DNA of 64,000 bases from Saccharomonospora cyanea NA-134 (GCF_000244975.1 NZ_CM001440.1:2588325-2652324), one strand, 5' to 3'. Counted from the first letter of the stretch, positions 16,508-25,258 are shown. Numbers and translations are program-made. Notes: a model not told the origin generated them from the sequence alone.

Positions 16508-16804
16508 ATGCCTCTCCGGTCTCCGCGCCCCCTGCGCATCGCGGCCCACGCCGAGCTGATCTCCCTGGTCGTGATGCTGGCCAACATGTTCACCGTCCAC
16601 CTCCCACCCGTTTCGTCCCTGATGGGCCCCACTCACGGCTGTGCCTACCTGTTCGTCGTGATCGCGACATGTCGCCTCAAACAGACCCCGGCCGCCGTGA
16701 AGGTCCTGGCCCTCGTTCCGGGCGTCGGCGGGCTGCTCGCGCTGCGACAGCTCGACCGCGGCGGTTCGGCCCGCGCCCAGGAGAAAGAAGTCATCCCCTC
16801 ATGA
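16508..16804 (+). CDS. DUF3817-like small membrane protein
   Basis: Protein of 98 residues with two or three membrane helices. The pattern RIAAHAELISLVVMLANMFT, then GPTHGCAYLFVVIAT and PAAVKVLALVPGVGG resembles the DUF3817 family of actinobacterial membrane proteins. ATG at 16508 lies 2 bases after the previous stop; the end overlaps the next gene by ATGA. No function can be assigned beyond membership of this operon. Confidence 0.72.
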   Translation: MPLRSPRPLRIAAHAELISLVVMLANMFTVHLPPVSSLMGPTHGCAYLFVVIATCRLKQTPAAVKVLALVPGVGGLLALRQLDRGGSARAQEKEVIPS

Positions 16805-17289
16805 GCCTCGTGTCACCGGTGATCGTCGGCATCATCTACTGCCTGCTGATGTCCCTGATCAAAGAACCGCACCGACGTCGCTTCAACGCGATCATGGTGG
16901 GCGGAGCCGGCGCCGCCTATCTGAGCGGGGGCGGATTCGGCCCGTGGGAGCTCCCGTTCGTCGCGCTCATGGCCTACGTCGCCTACCGCGGCCTGGAGTC
17001 CTGGACCTTCATCGGCATCGGCTGGCTGCTCCACACCGCATGGGACATCGCCCACCACCTCAAGGGCAACCCGATCCTGCCGTTCGCCCACGACACGTCC
17101 CTGGCATGCGCCATCTGCGATCCGGTCATCGCCCTGTGGTGCCTCCGCGGAGGACCTTCCCTGATCGCGCTCGTCCGCGGCTGGTTCAGGCCCAGCCCGG
17201 CAGCGGACCACGCGCACGATCACGTCTCTGCCCTTCCTGAGCAGACCACACCGGCACCTGACGGTCAGGCCGGGAGCCGGAAGGCCTGA
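16801..17289 (+). CDS. DUF6010-like membrane protein
   Basis: Protein of 162 residues with four likely helices and a hydrophilic His-containing tail (DHAHDHVSALPEQTT). The segments VGIIYCLLMSLIKEPHRRRF, GAAYLSGGGFGPWELPF, GWLLHTAWDIAHHLKGNP and CAICDPVIALWC fit small membrane proteins listed as DUF6010. The histidines and cysteines could bind a metal, but that is speculation. ATG at 16801 overlaps the previous stop (ATGA). Last gene of the operon. Confidence 0.7.
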   Translation: MSLVSPVIVGIIYCLLMSLIKEPHRRRFNAIMVGGAGAAYLSGGGFGPWELPFVALMAYVAYRGLESWTFIGIGWLLHTAWDIAHHLKGNPILPFAHDTSLACAICDPVIALWCLRGGPSLIALVRGWFRPSPAADHAHDHVSALPEQTTPAPDGQAGSRKA

Positions 17290-18123
17290 TCGAGACCCGG
17301 GCGCTGTTCGAAGACGGCACGGAGAGATGCGGAACAAGTCCGGGACGATCCCGTCGGGCTTCGGTCGTTGCTCATTTCGAGGCGGTGGCCCGGTTTTCCG
17401 CCGGATCAGGACGTGCGCGGACGAGTATTCGACGTGGAAGGAGGCGTGGACCAGCATCCACCACGACGGCTCGGTGACCATCGGTGCACACCTGGCGCCG
17501 TAGCCGCTCACGACCCTCACCCGGACGAACCGGGCTTTCCCCGGTAGTTACTTGTCTACGCCCCTGAACCGTTACACACCGGTCTGCGTGAACCAAGGCG
17601 GCATCCCGACCGCGCCCCCTCACACCAGCCCGCCTACCAGCGAAAACACGACTCCTCGCTCTCGGGGCATCGCAGTGCGCGACGACGTTCAATCACCCAC
17701 ACCCGGGCGAGATCGGGAGGCTACGGCCAATACAGCGCCTCATTCCACTTCGGACGACCTCGTTCGGCGCGGCGCAGTATCGCCTCGGGATAGAGCTGAA
17801 GGTTGTCCAGGCGGGTGTCGTGGGTGGTGACGGTTCGGTGGCCGCCGAGGCAGACCGCGTGGCATACGCACACAGGTGGGTCGAACAGGGTTTCGATACC
17901 GGCGTGGGCCTTGAGGGCGGCGGTCTGGTCCAGACCGAGGGACGAGGTGGACCCGGGCGTTTCCACAGCACCCGGCAGGTGCAGTCCCGAGCGGGGGTGG
18001 CGGCATCCAGTCGCTCAATGCGTTCCTGGTGAGTGCGCCGTTGCGGGTTCCCCGGCGGACGTCGCGTTGCCGTTGTCTCCACAGGCCAAGCCCGAAGCCA
18101 TGAAACAGCGGTCTTGAAAAGAG
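17290..18123. other. Gene-poor segment with remnants
   Basis: About 830 bases without an intact gene. 17418-17469 is a remnant reading DEYSTWKEAWTSIHHDGSVT that recurs in altered form at 18921-18972. On the minus strand 17721-17966 is open and reads a plausible protein end (CVCHAVCLGGHRTVTTHD, then RRAERGRPKWNEALYWP and a stop), but no family is recognised. The rest shows no coding signal. Confidence 0.4.
17418..17469 (+). repeat. Copy A of a 52-bp diverged repeat
   Basis: Starts CGGACGAGTATTCG and ends CCACCACGACGG. It matches 18921-18972 at about 45 of 52 positions in the same orientation. Translated, it reads DEYSTWKEAWTSIHHDG, so both copies look like pieces of one gene family that I cannot name. 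Confidence 0.6.
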
Positions 18124-18158
18124 AGCTGCCCAGGCGATCGACCGTCGCCTGGGCAGCT
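18124..18158. terminator. Terminator of the secreted-protein gene
   Basis: AGCTGCCCAGGCGA and TCGCCTGGGCAGCT pair over 14 bases with a 7-base loop. It lies 50 bases downstream of the stop of the leftward secreted-protein gene at 18209. On the minus strand TCTCTTTTC follows the stem (complement of the GAAAAGAGAG at 18115-18124), which fits a rho-independent terminator. Confidence 0.75.
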
Positions 18159-18208
18159 GTCAGAACGTCCTCAGTTCGTGGAAGGTGGGCTCGTTGTTCG
18201 AGAGCGGG

Positions 18209-18631
18209 TCAGGGCGGCCACGAGGACCCGCTGGGGCCGTTCCCGCTGATCGAGGTCTGGCACGGGCCGGGGAAGGACTCGCTGCCAAGGGTGGCGATCG
18301 TCTGCCGGGTGACGTACCTGCCGTCGGAGAAGAAGACATACCAACTCCTTCCCCTCGGCAACTCGACGTATTTGTCGGCCGCGGGCCGGTCGGTGTGCCC
18401 GTAGGAGCGGTTCGGGTAGAAGTAGATCCGCAGGTCCGGCGGGGCGTTGTCGGGCAATTCCCACGAGAACCAGCCGTTGTCCCTCCAGATGGTGCAGTCG
18501 TCGCCGTAGATGTGCGGACTCCAGTCCAGCTGTGTCTCCTTCTCCGCGCCGGCGGCCGGAACAGCGAGCAAGCAGGCGAGTGCCGTGCAGCACAAAGCCA
18601 GACCTGCCCGCGCAGCCTTGATCAGAGTCAT
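18209..18631 (-). CDS. Small secreted protein, unknown function
   Basis: Protein of 140 residues with a typical signal peptide (MTLIKAARAGLALCCTALAC, with cleavage expected after VPAAGA near residue 28). The mature part has many aromatic residues (DDCTIWRDNGWFSWELP, YFYPNRSYGHTD) and a few cysteines. No family recognised. ATG at 18631 has GAGGA 5 bases upstream; another ATG two codons earlier (18637) is possible. Followed by a strong terminator at 18124-18158, so it is a single-gene transcript. Confidence 0.7.
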   Translation of the reverse strand: MTLIKAARAGLALCCTALACLLAVPAAGAEKETQLDWSPHIYGDDCTIWRDNGWFSWELPDNAPPDLRIYFYPNRSYGHTDRPAADKYVELPRGRSWYVFFSDGRYVTRQTIATLGSESFPGPCQTSISGNGPSGSSWPP

Positions 18632-18920
18632 GAACATTCCTCTCGTCCGGAACAGCGACCTCGTCGGTCGTCCCAGCGTCACTCGTGCCCCGTGGCTGGT
18701 ACCAGAGCTACGCGCCGGGATCCTCCGCCCGATAACAGGTTTCACGTGTCCGGTGGCTACGCCTGCACCCTGTGACAGCCGAACTCCGAACTCGCTTCCC
18801 GCGAACGGATTTCGTGCTTAACCCCAACGGCTATACCACTGCTGCCTCGACCCCCCGCTGTGACAAAGGGCCGGTGCGGCTATCTCCCGTCACACTTCCT
18901 GGTCGCGGCGAACACGGCCA

Positions 18921-18972
18921 CGGACGAGTATTCGGTCTGGCAGGAGGAGTGAGCCAGCATCCACCACGACGG
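18921..18972 (+). repeat. Copy B of a 52-bp diverged repeat
   Basis: About 45 of 52 bases equal 17418-17469 in direct orientation. This copy carries a stop codon in the reading frame that is open in copy A, so at least this copy is dead. Confidence 0.6.
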
Positions 18973-19159
18973 GCCGCGGCCAGCGCAGTAACGAGTACCT
19001 CGGCGGCGGGCAGACCAAATCCTCCGCCATCGAACGCGATCGCCGACCTCGAGACACTGAACCGAACGACCACGGAAGCGACCGGCAACGACGAGACCGA
19101 TTCAACCCTCACCGAGAGCGCTGCGGACCTACGCGGACGAGCAAGATCCAGCGGAGTCT

Positions 19160-19250
19160 GTTCCACCCGGACCGCTACCGCGTGGTCCTGTCCGACCAGC
19201 GCAACTGCGGGCGTAGCGCTCCTTCGGCGGCCGCCCCGATCGTCGACCTC
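19160..19250 (+). pseudogene. Fragment of a proline-iminopeptidase-like hydrolase
   Basis: The plus strand reads FHPDRYRVVLSDQRNCGRSA and then PIVDLTANTT. In proline iminopeptidases the conserved text around the N-terminal oxyanion region is RVVLFDQRGCGRS followed by DLSANTT. Only about 35 residues remain, with nothing before or after, so it is debris. Confidence 0.65.
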
Positions 19251-19336
19251 ACGGCTAACACGACGGTCAAGCCGGTGATGTTGATCGGTCCGGACCTCCC
19301 GGCCAGATCACTCAGGCGGGGTGCCGACAGCGGTGC

Positions 19337-20335
19337 TCACTGGCCGGGCGGCTGTTCGATGCCGGCGGGGGCAGGCAGTAGCCGGGGCACCACCCGGACG
19401 TAGACCACCATGCCCACCACCTCCACCAGGGTCTGGGTGACCACCACCACCGCGGCGACCGCGAGCTGATCGGGGAGTGCCAGGGCCAGGGGCAGAACGA
19501 CCAGCGAGTTGCGGGTCGCGCCGGTGAACACGATCGCCCTCCCGGCCGGAACGTCCAGCCGGAACAGGCGAGCGACGGCGAGTCCGGCAATGGCCATGGC
19601 GACCAGGAAGAGCACGTAGAACGGCACGACATGGGCCACCGCGGCCAGGTCGTCACCCAGCTTGGGTACCTGGGAGGCCACCACCGTCAACAAGGTCGCG
19701 GCCATCAGCGGGACCATCGTCGTGCCCACCGCGTCGGCGACCCGCTGACCCGTTGCCCTGCGCGCGGCCCAACCCTGGGTGAGCCAGGCCAGGGTCAGCG
19801 GGATGACGATGAGCACGACGAACGCCTCGACGAACGGGCCGATCTCGACGACGTCGGCCAACTCCGCGCCCAGGAACAGCAGCAGATAGCCGGGCAGCAG
19901 CACCATCTGCACAACCAGCAGCAACGGCGTTGCCGCGAGCAGTCGTCTGCTGCTGCCGCCCGCCAGACCGCTGAAGGCGATGACGTAGTCCACGCACGGC
20001 GTCAGCAGGACCAGCAGCACTCCCAGGCGCACGGCCCGGTCGGCGGGCAGGAAGGCGAACATCGCCGCGACCACCAGCGGCACCACCACGAAGTTCACCA
20101 CCAGCGCTGCGGCCAGGAACCGGCCGGACCGCAGGGAGCGGCCCAGCTCAGCGGCAGGTACCTGCAAGAACGTCACATACAGCAGAGCCGCGAGCACCGG
20201 AGTGAGGACGTGCTCCAGCCCCGGTCCCGCACCGGGGGCACCCCAGCCCAGCAGGGCCCCGGCCGCCAGCGCTCCCACGTAGACGGCGACCTGGTGGCGT
20301 TCCATCCTTGCGACCAGGCCGGATGCGGGTGACAA
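19337..20335 (-). CDS. ACR3-type arsenite permease, left copy
   Basis: Integral membrane protein of 332 residues from the ACR3/bile-acid-symporter superfamily, about 10 helices. The family cysteine is present in LTPCVDYVIAFSGLAGG; the second conserved block GATRNSLVVLPLALALP is near the C-terminus. It probably exports arsenite. TTG at 20335 preceded by AAGGAG is the likely start, as in the right copy; ATG at 20305 is an alternative. The upstream MerR-type gene lost a segment and gained a base and now reads in frame into this gene, so a MerR-permease fusion of about 495 residues could also be made. Nearly the same protein is encoded at 36159-37157 on the other strand. Confidence 0.88.
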   Translation of the reverse strand: MSPASGLVARMERHQVAVYVGALAAGALLGWGAPGAGPGLEHVLTPVLAALLYVTFLQVPAAELGRSLRSGRFLAAALVVNFVVVPLVVAAMFAFLPADRAVRLGVLLVLLTPCVDYVIAFSGLAGGSSRRLLAATPLLLVVQMVLLPGYLLLFLGAELADVVEIGPFVEAFVVLIVIPLTLAWLTQGWAARRATGQRVADAVGTTMVPLMAATLLTVVASQVPKLGDDLAAVAHVVPFYVLFLVAMAIAGLAVARLFRLDVPAGRAIVFTGATRNSLVVLPLALALPDQLAVAAVVVVTQTLVEVVGMVVYVRVVPRLLPAPAGIEQPPGQ

Positions 20336-20394
20336 CGTCGGTGCTCCTTGCGGGGTTGTGTGATGGCAGGCCGGACGCGGCGGCGGGGGAGTGG

Positions 20395-20824
20395 TCAGGC
20401 TGGGGTGAACAGCTCGGCCAGCAGGGCGGAGCCCTCGGCAGGGGCGCGGACCTGGGAGGCGCAGCACCGGGCCGTCCAGCTGCAGGAGGAAGTCGAAGAA
20501 CGGGCAGCACTGCTGCTCGGAGGCGACCAGCTCCGCCGTGCGCCGCTCGACCTCCGCGATCCGGGCGAAGACCCGGGGCCGCAGGTCGGCCTTCACGTCC
20601 TTGCAGGCTCCCGACTCCCACACCCGCAACAGCTCGGCGATCTCCTCCAGCGGCAATCCCAGCTGCTTGGCCGTGCCGATGAATGCCAGCCGCTCCACAG
20701 CGTCCTCGCCGTAGACCCGGTAGCCGGCCGGAGTCCGCGCGGCGGGCAGCAGCCCCGCAGTCTCGTAGAACCGCAAGGTCGTGGCCGGAGTACCGGTGCG
20801 TTCGGCCAGTTGGGAGATCCGCAT
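20395..20824 (-). pseudogene. MerR-family regulator, left copy, deleted and frameshifted
   Basis: Starts at ATG 20824 with a good MerR winged helix (MRISQLAERTGTPATTLRFY, GYRVYGEDAVERLAFI) and CKDVKADLRPRVFARIAEVE. Compared with the intact copy at 35341, about 105 residues between ERRTAEL and EQQCCPFFDF are missing, including the CDPGC motif. After GPVLRL there is one extra base, so the original end (stop at 20395) is lost and the frame continues through the gap into the permease. The DNA-binding part and the CCPFF motif remain, so the fusion product might still bind DNA. Regulation by arsenite is inferred from the neighbour. Confidence 0.8.
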
Positions 20825-20846
20825 CGTGCTCACCCCACGACGGTAG

Positions 20847-20868
20847 ACCTTCGACCCGGCTTGAAGGT
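20847..20868 (-). promoter_or_regulatory. MerR-type operator of the left arsenite module
   Basis: ACCTTC and GAAGGT arms 10 bases apart, lying between a TTGACC -35 box and a TACCGT -10 box (20-base spacer, minus strand). This long-spacer promoter with the dyad inside it is the hallmark of MerR-controlled promoters. The -10 box is so close to the ATG at 20824 that the transcript has almost no leader. The same arrangement stands before the right copy. Confidence 0.75.
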
Positions 20869-21056
20869 CAACCCTGCTTGGCGGTCCCGGCTCACCCGCG
20901 TCTGGAGGCCCCGATCTGTCCGTCGAGGACACCGCCACGACCGGACTCGGCCCATCGCGACGGCGCCCGTATCCGACGTGAGCGACCGGACGTACTCCGA
21001 CGAGTCTTTCCGTGTCCCCTCGCCCTTCCGGCAGCTTCGCGCGGGCGCTGCTGGGG

Positions 21057-22046
21057 CTAGGCGAGGCGTCGAGCTTCCTGATCGCCGCGGTCGGTGAAAC
21101 GGTATCGGTAGGACGTGGGCGTGGTCGCGTAGTGTGCGACGAAGTTCTGCCGGAAGGTGACCGTGCTGGCGAATCCGCAGACTTCGGCGATGCGGGAAAC
21201 GGGCCAGGTGGTCGTCTCCAGCAGTCGGCGGGCCTCGTCGAGTCTGCGGGTGAGCACCCACCTGGCCGGGCTCATCCCGGTCGTCTCGTGGAAGCGGCGG
21301 GAGAAGTTGCGCGGGCTCATGCGTGCGCGGGCGGCCATAGCGTCGACGGAAAGACGCTGATCGAGGTGGGCGAGCGCCCATTCGATGGTCTCCCCGATGG
21401 GGCCCGTCGCGTGACCGAGGACAGGACGGTCGATGTACTGGGCCTGGTCGCCCTCCCGGTGTGGTGCGATGACGAGGTGGCGAGCGACAGCAGCGGCCGC
21501 GGCGGATCCGAGACGGGTGCGGACGACGTGAAGGCAGGCATCGAGAGCAGAGGCCGTACCGGCTGAGGTGAGCACATCGCCGTGATCCAGGTAGAGGGCG
21601 TCCGCGCGCACGTCGACAGCGGGGTAGCGTTCGGACAACCGGGAGGCCGCGGCCCAGTGCGTGGCCGCCGCGCGATTGTCGATCACGCCGCTTGCCGCCA
21701 CGGGAAACGCGCCCAGGCACAGCCCGGCGATCACAGCTCCACGTTCGTGTGCGGCGCGGATCAGGCCGACGAGCCGCTCGTCCGGTTCCGGGAAGTCATC
21801 GGGCCAAGACGGGAAGACGAGCAAGTCGGCCGAGTCCGCCGCTCCGGCCCCGGCGAGATCGTCGATCACGATCCCTTCCTCTGTACGAACGGGACACCCG
21901 TGCGCGCTCCACACCGTGGTGCTCCATCCCGTCGCCAGACCCTGCCGGGACACTTCGCCGAACACGAGCAGCGGCGCGGCGAGGTGGAACGCGGTGATCT
22001 TCTCGAAAGCGTGAACGGCGATGCGCAAGACTTGTCCTGATTTCAT
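21057..22046 (-). CDS. GlxA-like AraC-family regulator (second of three)
   Basis: Regulator of 329 residues: DJ-1/PfpI-like N-terminal domain (FHLAAPLLVFGEV, nucleophile-elbow Cys in AGLCLGAFPVAASG, YLDHGDVLTSAGTASALDAC) and an AraC C-terminal domain (LSVDAMAARARMSPRNFSRR, VSRIAEVCGFASTVTFRQNF). ATG at 22046. Divergent from the cysteine hydrolase gene at 22150 with about 100 bases between them, so that gene is its likely target. Different in sequence from the two other GlxA-like proteins of the window. Confidence 0.92.
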   Translation of the reverse strand: MKSGQVLRIAVHAFEKITAFHLAAPLLVFGEVSRQGLATGWSTTVWSAHGCPVRTEEGIVIDDLAGAGAADSADLLVFPSWPDDFPEPDERLVGLIRAAHERGAVIAGLCLGAFPVAASGVIDNRAAATHWAAASRLSERYPAVDVRADALYLDHGDVLTSAGTASALDACLHVVRTRLGSAAAAAVARHLVIAPHREGDQAQYIDRPVLGHATGPIGETIEWALAHLDQRLSVDAMAARARMSPRNFSRRFHETTGMSPARWVLTRRLDEARRLLETTTWPVSRIAEVCGFASTVTFRQNFVAHYATTPTSYRYRFTDRGDQEARRLA

Positions 22047-22149
22047 CGAACATCTGCTTCTCTGCCACTCACTGTAATGCCCTTTCCGAGGCGAGGATGG
22101 GTTCCGGCGCTGTTATCCACGCCGCACCCGTCCGACCAAGGAGAACACC

Positions 22150-22779
22150 ATGAACGCCCCACGCCGGGCCCTCGTCCTCATCGACGTGCAGCAGGAGTAC
22201 TTCGGCGGACCACTGTCCATCCAGTACCCGCCTCGCGACGAATCGCTCGCCCGCATCCTGCGCGCTGTCGACGTCGCCGAGCAGGCGGACGTGCCCGTCG
22301 TGATCGTCCAGCACGAGTACCCCGCCGGTGCCCCGGTCTTCACGGCGGGCTCTGCCGGCTGGGAGCTCTCCCCGGAGGTCGAGCGCCGCGCAGGAGTGGC
22401 GTCGAAGCGCGTGGTCAAGAGCTTCTCCAGCATCTTCGCCGCCACCGACCTCGCGGAATGGGCGCGGGAGAACGAGATCGACACGCTGACCCTGGTCGGC
22501 TATATGACCAACAACTGCGTCCTCACGTCCGCTGCCGCGGCCGAACCCCTCGGCTTCCGAGTCGAGGTGCTCTCGGACGCGACCGGCGCCATCCACCTCG
22601 CCAACGACGCGGGAACGGCACCGGCACGGCAGGTCCACGAGACGGTGATGACGCTACTGCACTCGAACTGGGCCGCGGTCACCGAAACCGAGACGTGGGC
22701 CTCCGCCGTCCTCGCCGGGCGCGACCTTCCCAAGAGCGACCTCGTCTCCTCGGCCACACAGGGCCGCGCCGCGCTCTGA
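22150..22779 (+). CDS. Isochorismatase-family cysteine hydrolase
   Basis: Protein of 209 residues from the isochorismatase/nicotinamidase superfamily. The catalytic triad can be placed: Asp in ALVLIDVQQEYF (residue about 12), Lys in KRVVKSFSSIF, and Cys in GYMTNNCVLTS. The substrate cannot be read from the sequence. AAGGAG lies just before the ATG at 22150. Divergent from the GlxA-like regulator at 22046, a common pairing; the DJ-1-like domain of that regulator may sense a related amide or carbonyl compound, which is speculation. Confidence 0.9.
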   Translation: MNAPRRALVLIDVQQEYFGGPLSIQYPPRDESLARILRAVDVAEQADVPVVIVQHEYPAGAPVFTAGSAGWELSPEVERRAGVASKRVVKSFSSIFAATDLAEWARENEIDTLTLVGYMTNNCVLTSAAAAEPLGFRVEVLSDATGAIHLANDAGTAPARQVHETVMTLLHSNWAAVTETETWASAVLAGRDLPKSDLVSSATQGRAAL

Positions 22780-22913
22780 GTCGAGGGCGGTCCCCGCGTG
22801 AGGGCTTCTCCGCCAGGCTTCGACGTGATGCCCGGCCGCTCCACTCGCAGGGACGAACCTGACAACGACGTTCGGCGGGCCCCGGACATGATCTGGGGCC
22901 CGCCTGCCGTTCG

Positions 22914-24362
22914 TCAGGCTGCCGTTGTGCTGCGGGTGGTCGTGGTGCCGTGTTGCTCGGTCTCGGTGACCGGCCGGGCGTTGAGAGTGACGAGGGCGAG
23001 TGCGCCCGCGGTAACGAGCAACGCGGAGGCGACGGCCAGCGCGGTGCTGTATCCGGTGACAAGGGCGGCTCCCGCGGTGTCCCCGGCGTGCTCGGGCCCG
23101 GCGGAGACGGTCGCGGCGATGCCGGCGAGCACAGCCAGACCGAGAGCGACGCCGACCTGCTGAGCGGAGTTGAGCAGGGCCGAGGCGATCCCGGCCTTGT
23201 CCGTGTCGACGCGGTAGACCGCGGCTTGTGTGAGCGCGAGGACACCTGATACGAAGCCGAACCCGAGGACGAACATCGCCGGCGCCAGAGGCAGCCAGTA
23301 GCCCGTATCGACGGTGATCGTGGAGAACCAAAAGGCGGCCGCAGCGCTCAGCAGTGCACCGAGGGCGGCGACCAGGCGTGGCGCGGCACGCAGCAGCAGC
23401 TTCGGGGCGATCCCGGCGCCGAGCACGAGTCCGGCGGCGAACGGTAACCACGCCGCCCCTGTCTGCATCGGGCTGAACTGCTGAACCTTCTGCAGGTAGA
23501 GGGTGATGACGTAGAGAGTTCCCATGGGGCCGATGGCCAGCAGCAGCATGGTCGCGTAGGCCCCGGTGCGGTTGCGGTCCCGGAACAGGCTCAGCGGAAC
23601 CAGCGGACTGTGACTGCGGGCCTGCGTGGCGACGAACACCGCGAGAAGCGCCGCGGCCACGCCGACGAGTGTGAGTGCGAGCGGGTCGGTGAGTCCGTCC
23701 TCACCGAAACGGGTGATCGAGTACACCAGCGCGACCATCCCACCGGTGCCCAGTACCGCGCCCGTGATTCCGAGTTGACCCTCATGGCTGTCGGCGGAGA
23801 CCAGGGTACGGCTGCCGAGCAGGACGAGCAGGCCGATCGGGACGTTGACGAAGAACACCCACCGCCAGCCGAGGGTGCCGGTCAGCACACCACCGAGCAG
23901 CAGGCCGATCACGACGCCCAGCCCGGACATCGCCCCGTACAGCGACAACGCCCTGTCCCGGGTCTTGCGCTCGGAGAAGGTGGTGGCGATCAACGCCAGG
24001 GCATTCGGTGAGGCCAGCGCAGCGCCCAACCCCTGCACCGCCCGGGCGCCGACGAGCATCGCGGCGTTCTGCCCGAAACCGCCCACCAGCGAGGCGAGGA
24101 CAAAGATCGCGATGCCGGTCTGCAGGGTGCGGCGCCGCCCCCACAGATCACCGATCCGGCCGCCCAGGAGCAAGAGGGCACCGAAGGCGAGGATGTAGGC
24201 GTTGACGATCCAGGGCAGGTGCACCGGGTCCACGCCGAGTGCCTGTTGAATGCTCGGCAGCGCGATGTTCACGACCGAGTCGTCCAACACCAGCATCAAC
24301 TGCGCGGTAGCGATCACCAACAGCGGTATCAACACTCTCCGCCGTTCCGCTTTCGTCGTCAC
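22914..24362 (-). CDS. DHA2-type MFS drug exporter
   Basis: MFS protein of 482 residues with about 14 helices, the EmrB/QacA type. Visible: TAQLMLVLDDSVVNIALPSI (motif D1 with the buried Asp), GGRIGDLWGRRRT (motif A), the LYGAMSGLGVVIGLLLGGVL motif C region, and QTGAAWLPFAAGLVLG in the second half. The GTG at 24362 has GAAGGAG 5 bases upstream; a longer in-frame extension is hydrophilic and unlike the family. Probably a proton-driven exporter of toxic organic compounds. No regulator is directly beside it; the CGNR gene upstream is a possible one. Confidence 0.9.
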   Translation of the reverse strand: MTTKAERRRVLIPLLVIATAQLMLVLDDSVVNIALPSIQQALGVDPVHLPWIVNAYILAFGALLLLGGRIGDLWGRRRTLQTGIAIFVLASLVGGFGQNAAMLVGARAVQGLGAALASPNALALIATTFSERKTRDRALSLYGAMSGLGVVIGLLLGGVLTGTLGWRWVFFVNVPIGLLVLLGSRTLVSADSHEGQLGITGAVLGTGGMVALVYSITRFGEDGLTDPLALTLVGVAAALLAVFVATQARSHSPLVPLSLFRDRNRTGAYATMLLLAIGPMGTLYVITLYLQKVQQFSPMQTGAAWLPFAAGLVLGAGIAPKLLLRAAPRLVAALGALLSAAAAFWFSTITVDTGYWLPLAPAMFVLGFGFVSGVLALTQAAVYRVDTDKAGIASALLNSAQQVGVALGLAVLAGIAATVSAGPEHAGDTAGAALVTGYSTALAVASALLVTAGALALVTLNARPVTETEQHGTTTTRSTTAA

Positions 24363-24619
24363 ACCGACTCCTTCACATGGTCTGGGGAAGTCTGTTCCGG
24401 CACTCGGGGCAGTTGGCTCACCGAGAGACTCTCCGTACCCCCACCCCGTAGGGGTATCAACCCTGGTTGCCGGTGTCAAACGGATGAGGTGATGAGCACG
24501 CGGCAGGGGAGCGATAGGCCCGGCCCTCCCGCGACGTGCCGACTCCGTCGGGAGTGAGCCGGGTCACCGGGAGAGCGTCGGATCGGCCGCGGGGCCCGAG
24601 TCAGACTGCGGGGCTTCGC

Positions 24620-25174
24620 CTATCCGGCCTTGTGGCGCTGGTAGTGGCGAGCGACCCGGGCTCGGTTGCCGCACCGGGCGGCCGAGCACCAGCGACGGCG
24701 GGGATGCGCCGGCAGGAACAGCAGGATGCAGTCGTCGGCCTCACACTCGCGCACCTTGGCCACGTCCGGGCGAGCCAGGAAGTCGGCAGCGGCCTCGGCG
24801 AGCCATGCCGTCAGCCGTTCACTCGCCGACCCCAGGCGCCGACGGGTGGCAACGACCCCCGTCTCGCGCCATGACAGCTCGCTGATGGCGGGCGCTGCGC
24901 GCTGGAACCGGTTCAGTGCGCCGATGTCGGCCCTACGGGGGCGGACACCTCGGCGGACGTGGTCGAGCGTGCGTGCGGTGTGCTCCCGCAGTGCGCGCAC
25001 GGCCTCCAGTTCCCGCCCGGTGATCTCCTGCGGCATCTCCGGTAGCCGGTCGGCCTCCAGGAGTAGCCAACCGCGTAGACCCTCCGGTGTGGCGAGCGCG
25101 TCACCGACGGCTGACCGGGTGTTGACCAGGTCCAATGCCAGCGGCTCGCCCACGAGTAGAACCCCATCACTCAT
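24620..25174 (-). CDS. CGNR zinc-finger regulator (ABATE domain)
   Basis: Protein of 184 residues. The N-terminal ABATE-like domain (LALDLVNTRSAVGDALATPE) is followed by a zinc-finger end CEADDCILLFLPAHPRRRWC and SAARCGNRARVARHYQRHK, with the CGNR motif that names the family. These are taken to be transcription regulators. ATG at 25174. In the upstream gap are three copies of GCTAATGC or its inverse, so it may control itself and the hydrolase gene (now broken) on the other side. Confidence 0.9.
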   Translation of the reverse strand: MSDGVLLVGEPLALDLVNTRSAVGDALATPEGLRGWLLLEADRLPEMPQEITGRELEAVRALREHTARTLDHVRRGVRPRRADIGALNRFQRAAPAISELSWRETGVVATRRRLGSASERLTAWLAEAAADFLARPDVAKVRECEADDCILLFLPAHPRRRWCSAARCGNRARVARHYQRHKAG

Positions 25175-25176
25175 AG

Positions 25177-25231
25177 GCTAATGCTATCTCAGTCTTTGAT
25201 GCATTAGCATGACGTCGTCGAGCGCTAATGC
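25177..25231. promoter_or_regulatory. Three GCTAATGC repeats upstream of the CGNR gene
   Basis: GCTAATGC at 25177-25184, its inverse GCATTAGC at 25201-25208, and GCTAATGC again at 25224-25231. The spacing (24 and 23 bases) is close to two helical turns, as expected for a regulator that binds on one face of the DNA. They lie between the leftward CGNR gene and the rightward hydrolase remnant. Confidence 0.6.
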
Positions 25232-25258
25232 GTTATCAACACCTGAAGGGATTAGGAT

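Larger units (their letters stand above)
18632..19336. other. Gene-poor segment with two remnants
   Basis: About 700 bases without an intact gene. It contains copy B of the 52-bp repeat (18921-18972, where the frame is broken by a stop after YSVWQEE) and a piece of a proline-iminopeptidase-like hydrolase (about 19160-19250). The remainder shows no gene. Confidence 0.45.

Noticed and set aside
17721-17966. Minus-strand frame ending RRAERGRPKWNEALYWP
   Set aside because: Reads like protein but no family, start or ribosome site could be supported.
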